Source: Euphorbia lathyris
Lineage: Eukaryota; Streptophyta; Magnoliopsida; Malpighiales; Euphorbiaceae
DNA: 64,000 nt
Reading direction: 5' to 3'
NCBI RefSeq assembly: GCF_963576675.1
Contig: NC_088913.1
Location: 91,015,001-91,079,000, forward strand
In this document: in pieces, positions 1 through 10,365 of the stretch
Layout of the letters: every line of letters begins with the position of its first letter
Position numbering within the stretch: the first letter of the stretch is position 1
The notes under the pieces: generated by a model
What the model was told of the DNA's origin: nothing
The model's input: the letters and a program-made list of their open reading frames with translations, nothing else
Databases searched by the model: none
Position numbers and translations under genes: made by a program

Positions 1-99
1 AATTTATTATTATTAAAGATAACAAAGTAACTTTAATTAAGTCATAAAGTCCCCTCATCGAGGTCTGTGGTTTGCCCTGACCTTGGGAGTGGATAGACC
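1..99. other. left flank of copia element A
   Basis: No gene is seen. The last five bases (agacc, 95-99) are the left target duplication of copia element A. A 17-base string starting taagtcataaag (38-54) recurs at 11781-11797, just beyond the other end of the element. Confidence 0.5.
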
Positions 100-408
100 T
101 GTTGAATGTGTTTCGGTTTTAGAGAAAGAGAGAGCCGAAATACTTAGAAAGAGAGAAAGAGATGATTGAATGATTTCCCTTGATTAGGGTTTGTATTAAT
201 CAGACGTATTTATATGACAGATACAAGTGTATTCCAATTAAGTTTGTCTAACCTAATTAGTCGTATAGTTAGATTACAACTCTTATATCTAATCTAAGAG
301 ATAATAGGAATATTATCTCTGCACCTAAACAGAGTTGTATATCGAATACAACTCTATTTAGTTAGGTCATAATTATCCGTAGAGATAATCTGAACATTAT
401 CTCTAATA
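100..408 (-). repeat. 3' LTR of copia element A
   Basis: This nearly matches 11427-11736, with a few substitutions. It starts TGTTGAATG on the plus strand. The other terminus reads TA instead of CA, a decayed end. It has no internal insertion. Confidence 0.93.
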
Positions 409-2345
409 CCCCCCTTCAAGCCGATGCCGTGGAAAAACCAATAGTCGAGAGCATAGCAGAGTGAAGCGTAGACTGGGTAGCGGCTTGGTTAGTATGTCAG
501 CAACCTGATCATCAGTGGGAATGAATCTGACATTGAGGAACCCATTGGTGACTTGTTCATGAACGAAGTGATAATCAAGCTCAATGTGTTTCGTGCGAGC
601 ATGAAACACAGGATTTGAGGTGAGATAGATAGCACCCACATTGTCACACCATAATTGGACTGGAAGCGGCATAGAGAATCCCAAGTCTCGTAGCAACGAT
701 TTTAGCCAAAGTAGTTCCACTGTTGCATTTGCTACGGCTTTGTATTCACTTTCAGTGGATGATCGTGCTATCGTGGGTTGCTTTCGTATTTGCAATGAGA
801 TTATACTTCTTCCAAGATAGACACAGTAGGCTCCAGTGGATCGGCTGTCATCGGGGCAACCTCCCTAATCACTGTCTGAATAACAATGAATATGTTCAAT
901 GGGTTTTACGGACAAGAGAATGCCACTTTCTAAGGTTCCGTGAATGTAACGCAGAACCCGTTTGACACTCTTCCAGTGTTCATCAGTCGGACAATGAAGA
1001 AATTGACATACTTTCTTCACTGAGAAAGCAATGTCTGGGTGAGTGAGTAAGAGGTATTGTAGGGCTCCAACAATACTACGGTATTCATCACCAGAAGTAA
1101 GAGAGGCTCCAAGACTCTTTGAGAGTGTGGGTGTTGTAGCCATAGGTGTTAACGTGGGTTTTGCATCAGTCATGTTGACCCTGTCAACTATGTCTGCTGT
1201 ATACTTCGCCTGGCACAAATGGATGCCCTCTTTTGAGTATTGAATTTCAATGCCTAGGAAGAATTCAGCTCTTCCTAAATTTCGAATAGGAAATTCAACT
1301 TCAATGGATGAGATTATATTAACAACGTGGGCTGGAGAATTTCTTGTGATTAGAATGTCATCCACATAGCAAAGGATGAAGGTTTGAAGCTTTCCATTTT
1401 TGTAGACAAAGAGAGAATTGTCCGCTAAGGACATACGAAAACCCAGTGAAACTAGAAAGTTTCGTAAGTGAGTGAACCACTCTCGTGGAGCCTGTTTTAA
1501 GCCATAGAGACTCTTCTGAAGAAGATCCACATGATCGGCTTTGTCAGGATCTCGAAAACCTTGTGGTTGCTCCATGTAGATAGTTTCTGACAAGTTCCCA
1601 TGAAGAAACGCATTTGAAACATCAAGTTGATTGATGAACCACCTGTTTGCTGCAACAATGGCTAGCACTGTGCGAATGGTTGTGGCTTTAACAACGGACT
1701 GAATGTTTCTTTGTAATCAATCCCGAATTTTTGAGTGAATCCCCGTGCTACCAAGCGAGCCTTGTGTCTATCAATAGATCCATCAGATTTCCTTTTTGTG
1801 CGGAACAGCCAGCGTGATGTGATGATGTGTCTCCCCGGAGGACGTGGTACAAGTTTCCAAGTTCCATTGTCTAGGAGAGCTTTAATCTCATCCGACATGG
1901 CATGCCGCCATTCCGGAAGTTTGTTTGCTTTGCTGAAGCAGGTTGGATCTATGGTGCCATGTTCATGAGACACTAAGAGTGCTTCAAATCTCCCTCTTGA
2001 ATGCAATGTTGAGTGACGAAGTTGCATCCCATGTTGCCGCGTAGAGTCATGCACAGGGCCTCGAGTGACTGCCGTAGTCAACCTTGCGGGACACTGGGTA
2101 GACGCCGCTGTGTCAGGGGCCGCAGAGGCACAGGCATTATTTGGCATGGCGTCGGGCAGAGGACCATCGACGAGCGCCAGTTCCATATTCAGCACCCATG
2201 TGTAGCACGCGGCAGCAGGTACAATGCTTGCTTGGCTTTCGCCAGCAGTTCCGGGGTGATGTCCCACGTCCCGTGCTTCCATAGTGCACTCTACGTGCGC
2301 GTTGGCACCTGCGTGTGTGCTGGCGCTTGTAGCCGCGATATCCTA
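403..2345 (-). pseudogene. copia A pol, RT and RNase H part (broken)
   Basis: Reading leftwards on the minus strand there is a spacer, then RT (conserved WLFRTKRKSDGSIDRHKARL start near 1740-1830; polymerase site YVDD near 1345-1360), then RNase H (STESEYKAV near 725-755; ILTKPLP near 470-490). Breaks are a TAG at 2343-2345 after integrase, a one-base frameshift near 1700 just before the LDVSNAFLHG block, and a TAG at 865-867 where family members have tryptophan. The polymerase motif itself is intact. The family copies element RNA into DNA inside cytoplasmic particles; this copy cannot make a full product. Confidence 0.93.
409..420 (-). promoter_or_regulatory. polypurine tract of copia element A
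   Basis: On the minus strand the sequence directly before the 3' LTR reads TTGAAGGGGGG, a purine run of the kind that primes plus-strand DNA synthesis. The pol reading frame runs through it and stops just inside the LTR. Confidence 0.75.
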
Positions 2346-3172
2346 TGCCGACGCATGTGTTTCATCTGACGATGCCGTAAGGGGCACTGTGGCAGCAGCC
2401 ATAGGGTGAGTTGTGGCTGATGCAGGGATGTTAAGCGCTACCGAAATGGGAATGGCAGCACCACTAGTCGGTTCAGCGGACATTCCAGGTTGCATATTCG
2501 TGACGGTGGGAGATGTAGAAGAAGGGGAGACATAATTTTGAGGATTACCTGGATACGGTCCGAGTAACGACGGGAGATCATGAGTTGCTTCCAGCCCTGC
2601 ATTAGAGGATAGAGGTGTCGTCGTTCGATGCGATGCCGGAAAGATTGTTTCATCATATTTCACAAATTTGGAGACATAAATCCTACCGGTGGAGAAATCT
2701 AGACATAAATCTCCTGAATGATTTGAGGAGGGTCCTAGATAGATACAAAGTTTTGATCTAAAATCAAATTTATTTCTATTGTAAGGACGAAGTAGCGGAA
2801 AGATACCACTTCCAAATATTCGGAGAAGCGTATAATCTGGTTTCTTTTTGTGGAACAAAAAGAAAGGAGACCGATTATGAAGAGTTTTGGTGGGAAGAAT
2901 ATTGATCATACGAACGCTATGAATCATGGCATAATTCCAAAAATGTAGAGGTAAGGATGCATTGGCCAGAATTGTAAGACATGTGTCTACCACATGCCGA
3001 ATTTTTCGTTCAGCTATGCCATTCTGGGCATGGGTATGAGGGCATGCAATTTTGTGAACAATGCCATTAGCTTGCAGGAACGATTGCAACTTTTGAAATT
3101 CACCTCCAAGATCGGAGTAGAAATTTTTAACTTGGGCATTATATTGATTTCTAATCATAGCAAGAAAATTCT
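2346..3172 (-). pseudogene. copia A integrase, C-terminal half
   Basis: This continues the integrase begun at 9171-10339, from which the nested gypsy element separates it. The region reads FLAMIRNQYN, then YSDLGGEF, then the third catalytic acid in NGIAERKIRH, then the integrase C-terminal extension. A proline/serine/threonine-rich linker to RT follows. About 20 bases of the original integrase frame appear to be missing at the junction with the inserted element. Confidence 0.9.
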
Positions 3173-3187
3173 CCACGAGTTATCAAT
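3168..3187 (+). repeat. remnant of gypsy 5' LTR end
   Basis: Twenty bases ending GAGTTATCA match 9151-9170, the end of the 3' LTR. The first half also fits the copia integrase frame (the ENFLA codons), so the boundary lies within a short microhomology. The following TTGGTGTGGTGATCGTGG has the position and start (TGG) of a primer binding site, but I cannot name the tRNA. Confidence 0.6.
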
Positions 3188-4900
3188 TGGTGTGGTGATC
3201 GTGGATCTCTAACAAACAGAAGATCACCAAATCTTGATTGTATAGAGTTTCACAAAGAACAAAATAATGGAGTCAACGGAAATCCCGACCTCAAACCTTG
3301 GCTCAATCAATGCAACAAATCTATTCCGAAGATAGATTCTCCATATATTGGTCGGAAAGAGTTTTCTACATTAAATCTGGAATTTTATGATAAAAAGATA
3401 AGTTTCTTCCCCTTTCTTATTCCATTTTTAATTAAAGAAAATTGAGATCCCCCACTCTTATAAAGTGTTGTGAATATCATTACATGTTATTATGATAAAT
3501 CTAATAAATTGTGAAAGATGAAGTCATAGACACAAATCTTTCATTAAATCTTGCATGCTTACTATGCCCTCATATTTTTATGCATGACAAGTGTAATATG
3601 ATATTATCATTGAATTAGTACAAACGCATGTATAAGACCCGTAATCTTGGGATTTACAAAAAAAAAAGTCATCCATTCAATGTGATTTTGTCATTTGATA
3701 TTAAAATATCATAAAAGGGCTCATGTAATTACAAATGATTTAGATCTGGTCGGTCTTTTGGATGAACATACATATAACTATTAGAAGAAATTACAAAAAA
3801 AATCATATTTGGTTTTTCCTTGTACAATTCACCATCTATATATGGCTTTTCTCCTATATAGTACTTTTAATATCAGAAATTCATATTTTTTAATATTGTT
3901 TTGTCAAACAGTTATTTCATTCCCTTTTTTACAAGGATGTGTCTATTCATATAGAAACTGTTTATTTGACATTGTTAGAATTTCTGTTACCAACACAAGA
4001 GACTTGAAAATATTGAGTCTATTTGTGATTATCCTATAATTGTCCCTAACTATTAAGGCCATTATGGGCTGATAAATTACCAAATTGGATAAACAAAACT
4101 TTCATGTCCTAAGCTAGCTACAAAATAGTGCAAGTGTCGGTTTCGGATCAGAACATTAATTTATGCAAAGTTCTTAGGATATACATGAGAGTTTCTTAGA
4201 GATTGTTTGGATGATGGCATATGAAGGTATGTGAGGATAAATTTTTGGTAATTTTCCATACACCCCAAATTGGAGGATAATCATGGTACATGTATTTTTC
4301 TTCCAAAATTACCCTTTCTCTTTTATTTTATTCATACAAATGAAATGATATAAGAGTAATTTTATATATAACTATATTATTAAATCATCACTTACCTTTC
4401 TTTAATTACACCTCATTCAAATGAGGCTTTACTGATCTCTGAATGCCATTAATGTATGGATGCACAATATTAATTGCAAGTAAATAGCAACTATGTAAGA
4501 TATCTTACCCAATATAGAATGCCATAACTTTTATGATGTTTAAAATAAATATGCTATCTTGGATATTAATGCGCATTGAAATACAAAAGGACATTATTCT
4601 TAAACCATTCTCATTATGGTTATTTATTAAGAATTCATTATGATATTCATGTGCAGTAGCAATCTTTATGGTTATGACTGTTATACGTGATATTATTATT
4701 AAAACAAGCATGATTAAAATTCTATTATGAATTTGTTTGACATATAATATTTACTCGGTTTTATTTCTATTATGAATTTGTTTGACATATAATATTTACT
4801 CGGTTTTATCCTTTGACTAAGTTCATTCTAGAGGCAGTGACCAACATGAATGAATTATTAAGTTGATTCCAAGATGAACTAAAAATTCCATAAAGAGAAT
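3188..4900 (+). other. 5' internal region of the nested gypsy element, no gene
   Basis: This is mostly AT-rich sequence without a supported gene. A short open stretch beginning ATG at 3268 (MESTEIPTSNLG, stop near 3334) may be the gag start, with low certainty. A sequence at about 4190-4440 resembles a decayed MITE. A perfect 45-bp tandem duplication lies at 4721-4810. Confidence 0.5.
4721..4810. repeat. 45-bp tandem duplication
   Basis: The unit beginning tctattatgaatttgtttg at 4721-4765 is repeated at 4766-4810 with no difference apart from the last bases. It lies in AT-rich non-coding DNA. Confidence 0.9.
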
Positions 4901-4904
4901 TGCA

Positions 4905-5175
4905 TCATACATGATATTTGCCAACAAGGCCAATGCAAACATTCTTTTGCTATGAAGTATGTTCCATGGATCAAGCCATTGATCCCCAAGTGCTAACCCA
5001 CAGGTACAAGGGAATTGCTAATACTACAACCAGTGCAAACACTAGCATGAAAAATAAAGCTCAATCCAAAGAAGTGTATATGCAGAGTCACTTCAGAAAA
5101 ATTCCTTGACTATGTCATTGGCCAAAAAGGAGTTAGAGCAAATCCAGATAAAATAAAAGTCTTGCGAGGAAAAAG
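4905..5175 (+). pseudogene. gypsy RT fragment, scrambled
   Basis: In the plus frame near 5101-5165 the sequence reads FLDYVIGQKGVRANPDKIKV, the conserved block after the RT palm in Ty3-gypsy polyproteins (usual form FLG-V---RGI-ANPDKI). Upstream, 4935-5095 contains weaker RT-like bits such as TFFCYEV. The polymerase aspartates are not seen. This fragment lies before the protease scrap, the reverse of normal order, so the region has been rearranged. Confidence 0.75.
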
Positions 5176-5230
5176 GTGAAAAGAGCGCCTAAATAAAAGC
5201 CATGCGAGGGAAAAGGTGAAAAGAGCGCCT
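5151..5230. repeat. 40-bp tandem duplication
   Basis: A 40-bp unit (aaataaaag ... gagcgcct) occurs at 5151-5190 and again at 5191-5230 with a few mismatches. It overlaps the end of the RT scrap. Confidence 0.85.
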
Positions 5231-5574
5231 AAATGAAAACCCCACAATGGGTGAGAACAATGCAGAAAGGTACGCCATCAAGTTAACATGAATTCGCCAT
5301 TCACAGCATGGATCCTGGGGTACGAAGTGGACAGAATGTTTAAAGCTTCCAACTTGCCACAATATAAAAGAAAAGATTCAATATAAGCGGGACATTACAT
5401 ATCCCGAACCCAAAGGAGGGGAGCATGTAACCGTTGGAAGAAACGTCAAAGCGTACTACAGGTTGGCCACCACACTGAAGCTTGCTGGGAGCTGGCAAAC
5501 TAGATAGCTTTGTCCAGAATAACAAATAACAAGATGACAAGCAGAAGACAGATCCCAAAAATAAATTCAAAAGT

Positions 5575-5885
5575 GTCATTAATGTCATAGCAGATGGACC
5601 AGTGTATCAGCCACCCGTGGAAAAAGCAAAAATATCCGCTCTGGATAAAACATCCCTCCATTGCTCCTTTTGTAGAAACAGGTCCAGTAATCTCTCCACA
5701 TGCAGATGCATTGGTAGTAACAATGGCGATTCAAGGATGGGAGATAAAATAAAGCGAGTAAAGACACGGGCAGTTCTCGCAATGTCATCACCAAAGGTGC
5801 ATTCGCCAAACTAAAGGTTGATCCGATCCAAATAGAAACAACCATTGTTGACATCATTGGAGTGACGGGTCACACTATCTAGACC
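5575..5885 (+). pseudogene. gypsy gag-protease remnant
   Basis: The protease active site D-T-G-S-S is readable at 5763-5777, followed by NVITKGAFAKLKVDPIQIE and VDIIGVTGHT. This is the usual Tat-type retropepsin layout. Upstream, near 5570-5640, the frame reads SVINVIADGPVYQPP, like the short linker between gag and protease in plant gypsy polyproteins. Frameshifts and stops break both sides, including a stop right after the GHT block. The domain would cleave the polyprotein in an intact relative. Confidence 0.8.
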
Positions 5886-6069
5886 AAGGGCCAGAGGTTG
5901 CAACCCTAATTTCCATCCGTCGTCTGACAATGTACATTCCCACCAGCAAAGGAGGAGTAATGATTAGCAGGAACCAAAAGGTGGCTAAAGAGACTTATAC
6001 TCAGCGTCACTATCAATCCACCCACAATCCAAAGAGGACGAAGGTGAGAAATATTAACTTGTCACTACA

Positions 6070-6310
6070 GCTTTGGGCGACACAGAAACGCTCCTTATTG
6101 CTGATGGAAAGCGGGTGCGGATCGCCAAAGGATTAAAACTTGAGATCAAAGAGGATGTTAAAAAAGTTTTCATTGAGTCTGAAAGCGTATTTACATAGGA
6201 GAATGAGATCCCCACAGGAGTAAGCCCAGATGTGATTACTCATAAGTTAAACATCATTGAGGATGCGGTTCTAGTTGCTCAGAAAAGACGGAACCATGGG
6301 CCTAAAAATC
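6070..6310 (+). pseudogene. gypsy pre-RT linker remnant
   Basis: The frame reads RIAKGLKLEIKEDVKKVF, then a stop, then GVSPDVITHKLNI and AQKRRNHGP. This matches the stretch between protease and RT in Tat-like polyproteins, where -THRLN- and -QKRR- are conserved. It ends abruptly at about 6310 in AT-rich sequence, so the rest of RT, RNase H and integrase are absent here. Confidence 0.75.
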
Positions 6311-7020
6311 AGTATTTTTACATATTCTTATATGTGCATTAAACTGTTATAGTATCCTATATTTTATAATTTATTCTTTCTCGCCATACTTCTTATATTC
6401 ATTTGCCTAGCTTTTAGTGCTCATATACGCCCAATGGCTGGCGAATCATAAGTTCCACAGGTGGATCAATTACCTCAAAGATAGGACAATTGATCCCATC
6501 ACGGGCGGATCCCCTTTCCATAAAAATAAGAAGCACAGACCCTCAAGAGCTTTCAAATGAGCTCAACTCTCTCCTCAAAGACAAGAAAAGGATTGATCAC
6601 CATCAAAAGTGGGTTAAAATCGTCTCAAACATGAGATCATTACACCCTCAACTTTCTCCTCAAAGATAGGAGAACACTCTCATGGGCGGATCCATCTTTA
6701 GATGATCACCATTCGAGAAAGAGTTAAAACATTCCTTGGACACAAGGACTTTACACTCTCTCACTTCCTTCCCAAAGAAGGGTTCACAAGTCCTACCGGC
6801 GGATCGCTTCACCTCAAAGATAGGTAGCAAGTTGATCCCCTAGGCAGGTTTACTTCCACTAGAAGGAATAGAACAGCTTCAAACCTTCACAAAGGTTCAC
6901 ACATTGGGGTACGGCTGGCCACCTACCCTAAACAATCAGAGAAATCCTAAACTAGATTCTAGAAAATTACTTGCTAAAAGATATAATGCATTAGTAAAAA
7001 TAGTTCTGGAAAGCAAAGGG
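6311..7020 (+). other. gypsy 3' non-coding region, part 1
   Basis: No gene. The sequence is built from loosely repeated phrases such as ggcggatc, cctcaaagatagg and aggttcac. These recur at 6430-6900 and again at 7790-8480, suggesting an old diffuse repeat of the 3' untranslated region. Confidence 0.55.
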
Positions 7021-7715
7021 TTCATCCAAATAATGAAGCCTAGTCTTCATCTCCAAATAATGAAGCCTCGTCTTCATCCAAATAATGAAGCCTCGTCTTC
7101 ATCTCCAAATAATGAAGCCTAGTCTTCATCTCCAAATAATGAAGCCTCGTCTTCATCCAAATAATGAAGCCTCGTCTTCATCTCCAAATAATGAAGCCTT
7201 GTCTTCATCTCCAAATAATGAAGCCTAGTCTTCATCTCCAAATAATGAAGCCTCGTCTTCATCCAAATAATGAAGCCTCGTCTTCATCTCCAAATAATGA
7301 AGCCTCGTCTTCATCCAAATAATGAAGCCTCGTCTTCATCTCCAAATAATGAAGCCTAGTCTTCATCTCCAAATAATGAAGCCTCGTCTTCATCCAAATA
7401 ATGAAGCCTCGTCTTCATCTCCAAATAATGAAGCCTTGTCTTCATCTCCAAATAATGAAGCCTAGTCTTCATCTCCAAATAATGAAGCCTCGTCTTCATC
7501 CAAATAATGAAGCCTCGTCTTCATCTCCAAATAATGAAGCCTCGTCTTCATCCAAATAATGAAGCCTCGTCTTCATCCAAGTAATGAAGCCTCGTCTTCA
7601 TCCAAGTAATAAAGCCGCGTCTTCATCTCCAAACAATGAAGCCTCGTCTTCATCAAAGTAATGAATTCACGTCTTCATCATAGAAATAACGAAGTCTCGC
7701 CTTCACAAATGCAAA
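7021..7715. repeat. 25/27-bp minisatellite with a 237-bp higher-order period
   Basis: More than 20 units share the core aataatgaagcctcgtcttc and come in two lengths, 25 bp (ending atcca) and 27 bp (ending atctcca). Units also differ at one base (cctCg, cctAg or ccttg). The order of variants in the nine units from about 7106 is nearly repeated by the next nine, 237 bp later. Each unit can form a small hairpin (ATGAAG, six-base loop, CTTCAT). The last three units are diverged. Confidence 0.92.
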
Positions 7716-8710
7716 GTAAAAACACTTTGGAAAATGAGTAAAGGCTAAAAAGGCAAGTGCCTAGAGTGCCAAAACCCTCCACAAAATGCACAAAAGTCCC
7801 TAAATGGCTGATCATTCTTACTGATCCCTAAGGGTGGGTCATTCTCCTCAATATGGCAGAACTGAAGAAAAGAAGTCCCTAAGGCGAATCATAATCCTAT
7901 GCGGTAGGAACAAATGGTCCCATAAAGGGCGGGAAATTCCCTTTCTAAAGGAAATATAACTCTCAAGAAGCCCCTAGAGGATAACAATGGATACGGTTGG
8001 CCACCTATCCATAAGGAATCAAAAGCCCCTAAAAGTGCATCATATCCATATATGATCCCACATAGGGCGGATCTTGTTCTTAAGATTCCGTATAAGGAAG
8101 CCCCAAAAAGCGCATCATTTCCATATATGATCCCCCATCTAGGGCGGGTCCACTTTCCTCCAAGATAGAAAAATAAAACACGGCAGATCAAGCCCTGATC
8201 ACCGCCAGGATTAAAACATTTCTCAGACGTGAGATCTTTACATCCTTCAAAAACACGGCGGATCAAGCCCTGATCACCGTCAGGATTAAAACATTTCTCA
8301 GACGTGAGATCTTTACATCCTTCAAAACTTGTCTCAAAAAGAGGAGTTTTCTATACCTATGGCAGATTGATCCACCTCAAAGATAGGAAGCAGATCAAAC
8401 GCATATGGTAGCTTGATTCCTTCAAAAGGAATACCAAGCATACAAACCTTCCCCAAGGTTCAAGCCTTCACAAAGGTTCAAGCCTTCACAAAGGCTCAAA
8501 CCTTCATAAAAGGTTCACATTCTTAGATACGCCTTCTGGAGGAGCTTCATTCTCCTTAGTCGAGGTTACCATAGCAGGGACCGTGCTGTCAATCACATCA
8601 GTATCAGCTTTGTCACTCGCCTCCTTAGACACATCATCAAAATCTCCTGATTCAAGGTGATAAAAGCACGCCTGGGAGATCAAACGCCCTAAAAGGCATT
8701 CTCGACATTT
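7716..8710 (+). other. gypsy 3' non-coding region, part 2
   Basis: No supported gene. It contains a 75-bp tandem duplication (8178-8327) and scattered gcggatc phrases shared with 6430-6900. It leads into the purine tract and 3' LTR. Confidence 0.6.
8178..8327. repeat. 75-bp tandem duplication
   Basis: A unit starting acacggc and running through gatcaagccctgatcacc occurs at 8178-8252 and again at 8253-8327 with only two or three changes. Confidence 0.88.
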
Positions 8711-8722
8711 TAGGGGGGCTTT
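8709..8722 (+). promoter_or_regulatory. polypurine tract of the nested gypsy element
   Basis: The sequence TTTAGGGGGGCTTT lies directly before the TGATAAC start of the LTR. This is the expected place and form for the plus-strand primer, and it fixes the element as plus-strand. Confidence 0.75.
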
Positions 8723-9170
8723 TGATAACATTGTGATATTATCCCAAGGATCAAAAGGGATATTCGCCAAGGACCTACCACAAGAGACCCGCGGGTGAAC
8801 CTATAAGGCGAATCTCCATGAACCCTCGATTCGCCATTAGCAACGGCTGGGCCGCCCCGGCAGTAAAGGCCATTAATGAGCTATCAATTAGCTAACCGCC
8901 AGCTTGACCAGTAATCGCCAACTTAAAGGTAACCAGTAACCGCCATTAATGGGACATTAATGGAGACTTTCTAGTTACTGCAAGTTACAACTTCATGACT
9001 ATATATATAGCCTATACATCAGGCTATCAAGGTACACATTCACTTACCCTTTGTCAATTCAGTTTGCTCTCTTGTTCTACCTTACTGACTTTGGCATCGG
9101 AGCTTCCCCTCGTCCCAACGACGCCCCCCACAGAGACGGAATCTAATCGGAAATTCTCCACGAGTTATCA
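8723..9170 (+). repeat. 3' LTR of the nested gypsy element
   Basis: It starts TGATAAC and ends GTTATCA, a perfect 7-bp inverted terminal repeat. A TATA-like stretch (ctatatatatagcc, about 8999-9012) is the likely promoter, followed by a CT-rich transcribed region. The first base after it resumes copia integrase (KNKS codons on the minus strand). Confidence 0.85.
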
Positions 9171-10365
9171 CACTTTTATTTTTCAAACAAAATAACCAAC
9201 TGAAGCGAGTAAATTCATCAATGATAATTAGAAAATAGCGATGTCCATTAAATGAAAGAATAGGGGCCGGGCCCCAAACATCCAAATGCAAACTTTCAAA
9301 TTTAAAAGTACTAGAACGAATAATAGACGGTAAAGAAGTTTGAGATAATTTCCCTAAGGGACAAAATGAGCAACCACTAACTGGTGCTGAGGATGATAAA
9401 TTGTTGTCTTTCAGAATTCTGCTCACTGTTTGATTATGACAATGACCTAGACGCGCATGCCACCTTTCGAACGATACCTTTTCTTCAACTAGCGCCTCTT
9501 TCAAGTTGGGTGGAAGCACATAAAGACCATCTTTACTCGGGCCGTGTAACAGGATTTCCCCAGAAATTTGATCCTTCACAGGAAAATGGTTAGGCCAAAA
9601 TTCAAAGAAACAGTTATTATCACTTGTGAACTTTTGAACCGAGAGTAAAGATTTGCTGAGCTTAGGAACAAGTAAAATATCAGAAACTTTGAGATTTTTG
9701 ATATAAGTTTGACCTAAGTGAGAGATATGCAAACTTTGTCCGTTGCCAAAGTGCACCGTGTCATTGCCAGCGTAAGGTTGCATGTGTTGCAACTGACTTG
9801 GTTGAGCCGTCATGTGATTAATGGCTCCTGTGTCCGGGTACCATGGCTGCGGTGGACCACTGAAAGGATCCGATGGGGTATGCCATGCAATATGTGCCTG
9901 CGCACCTTGACTTCCTTGCCGTGTTGCAAACGCTTTGGGTCTTTTGCATTTGTCCGCCCAATGATCCAAATCCCCACAGTTAAAGCACTTACCTCCCTTC
10001 CGTTTTTTTGTTTTCGGTTTTGTTATTGCATTTGGAGACACAGTTGAGACATGTGCTTCGTGCGAACTAGGATTAGGCACGGGGAGCATGAATGTCGACT
10101 TTTTGGTGGATTGAACCATTCCTTCTACTGTTTTCAGTTTGCTTAGCAGTTCATAGTAATCAATGTGAATACCTCTTTGAGTTACAAGATTCTGAATACT
10201 TGATTTGAATACTTCATTGACATTCTTATAGAGGAGGGTAGGTAGAAGGTGCATGGGGTAAGGATTTCCAGAAGCAGCCAGATCATCTAGAATGGATTTA
10301 AGCTTTTGCATATATTCACTAATGGATAGATCATTCTGTTCAAGCTCATGTAATTCAATGCTAAG
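9171..10365 (-). pseudogene. copia A zinc knuckle, protease and integrase N-terminal half
   Basis: On the minus strand there is a gag C-terminal region with the knuckle CFNCGDLDHWADKC (9950-9993, CX2CX4HX4C). Next come the protease motif WYPDTGAINHM (near 9810-9842), the integrase zinc finger (HARLGH then CSFCPLGK, about 9350-9470), and the first two catalytic acids in LDVWGP and IIDEFTRFSW. The frame is open from 10365 to the gypsy insertion point, where it stops making sense. The second half of the integrase is at 2346-3172. Confidence 0.93.

Larger units (their letters stand above)
3168..9170 (+). mobile_element. nested Ty3-gypsy (Tat-like) element, degenerate, 5' LTR lost
   Basis: The insert splits copia A integrase. 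A 448-bp LTR (8723-9170) is preceded by a purine tract, which makes it the 3' LTR of a plus-strand element. Only the last ~20 bp of the 5' LTR survive (3168-3187, identical to 9151-9170), followed by a primer-site-like stretch. Inside are scraps of gypsy protease, pre-RT and RT, then a long non-coding 3' region with tandem repeats. Such repeat-rich 3' regions are known from the Tat/Ogre lineage, and the scraps fit that lineage; the exact clade is my inference. No coding block is complete. Confidence 0.8.

Noticed and set aside
6904..7122. Open frame across the minisatellite, repeats of PNNEASSS
   Set aside because: It is open only because the repeat unit lacks stops in that frame; mixed 25- and 27-bp units shift it, and there is no start context or family.
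7021..7715. CRISPR-like array
   Set aside because: Units are contiguous with no unique spacers and the context is a plant retroelement; it is a minisatellite.
8504..8770. 88-codon minus-strand ORF near the gypsy 3' LTR
   Set aside because: It overlaps the purine tract and LTR start on the other strand and has no family match; treated as a chance frame.
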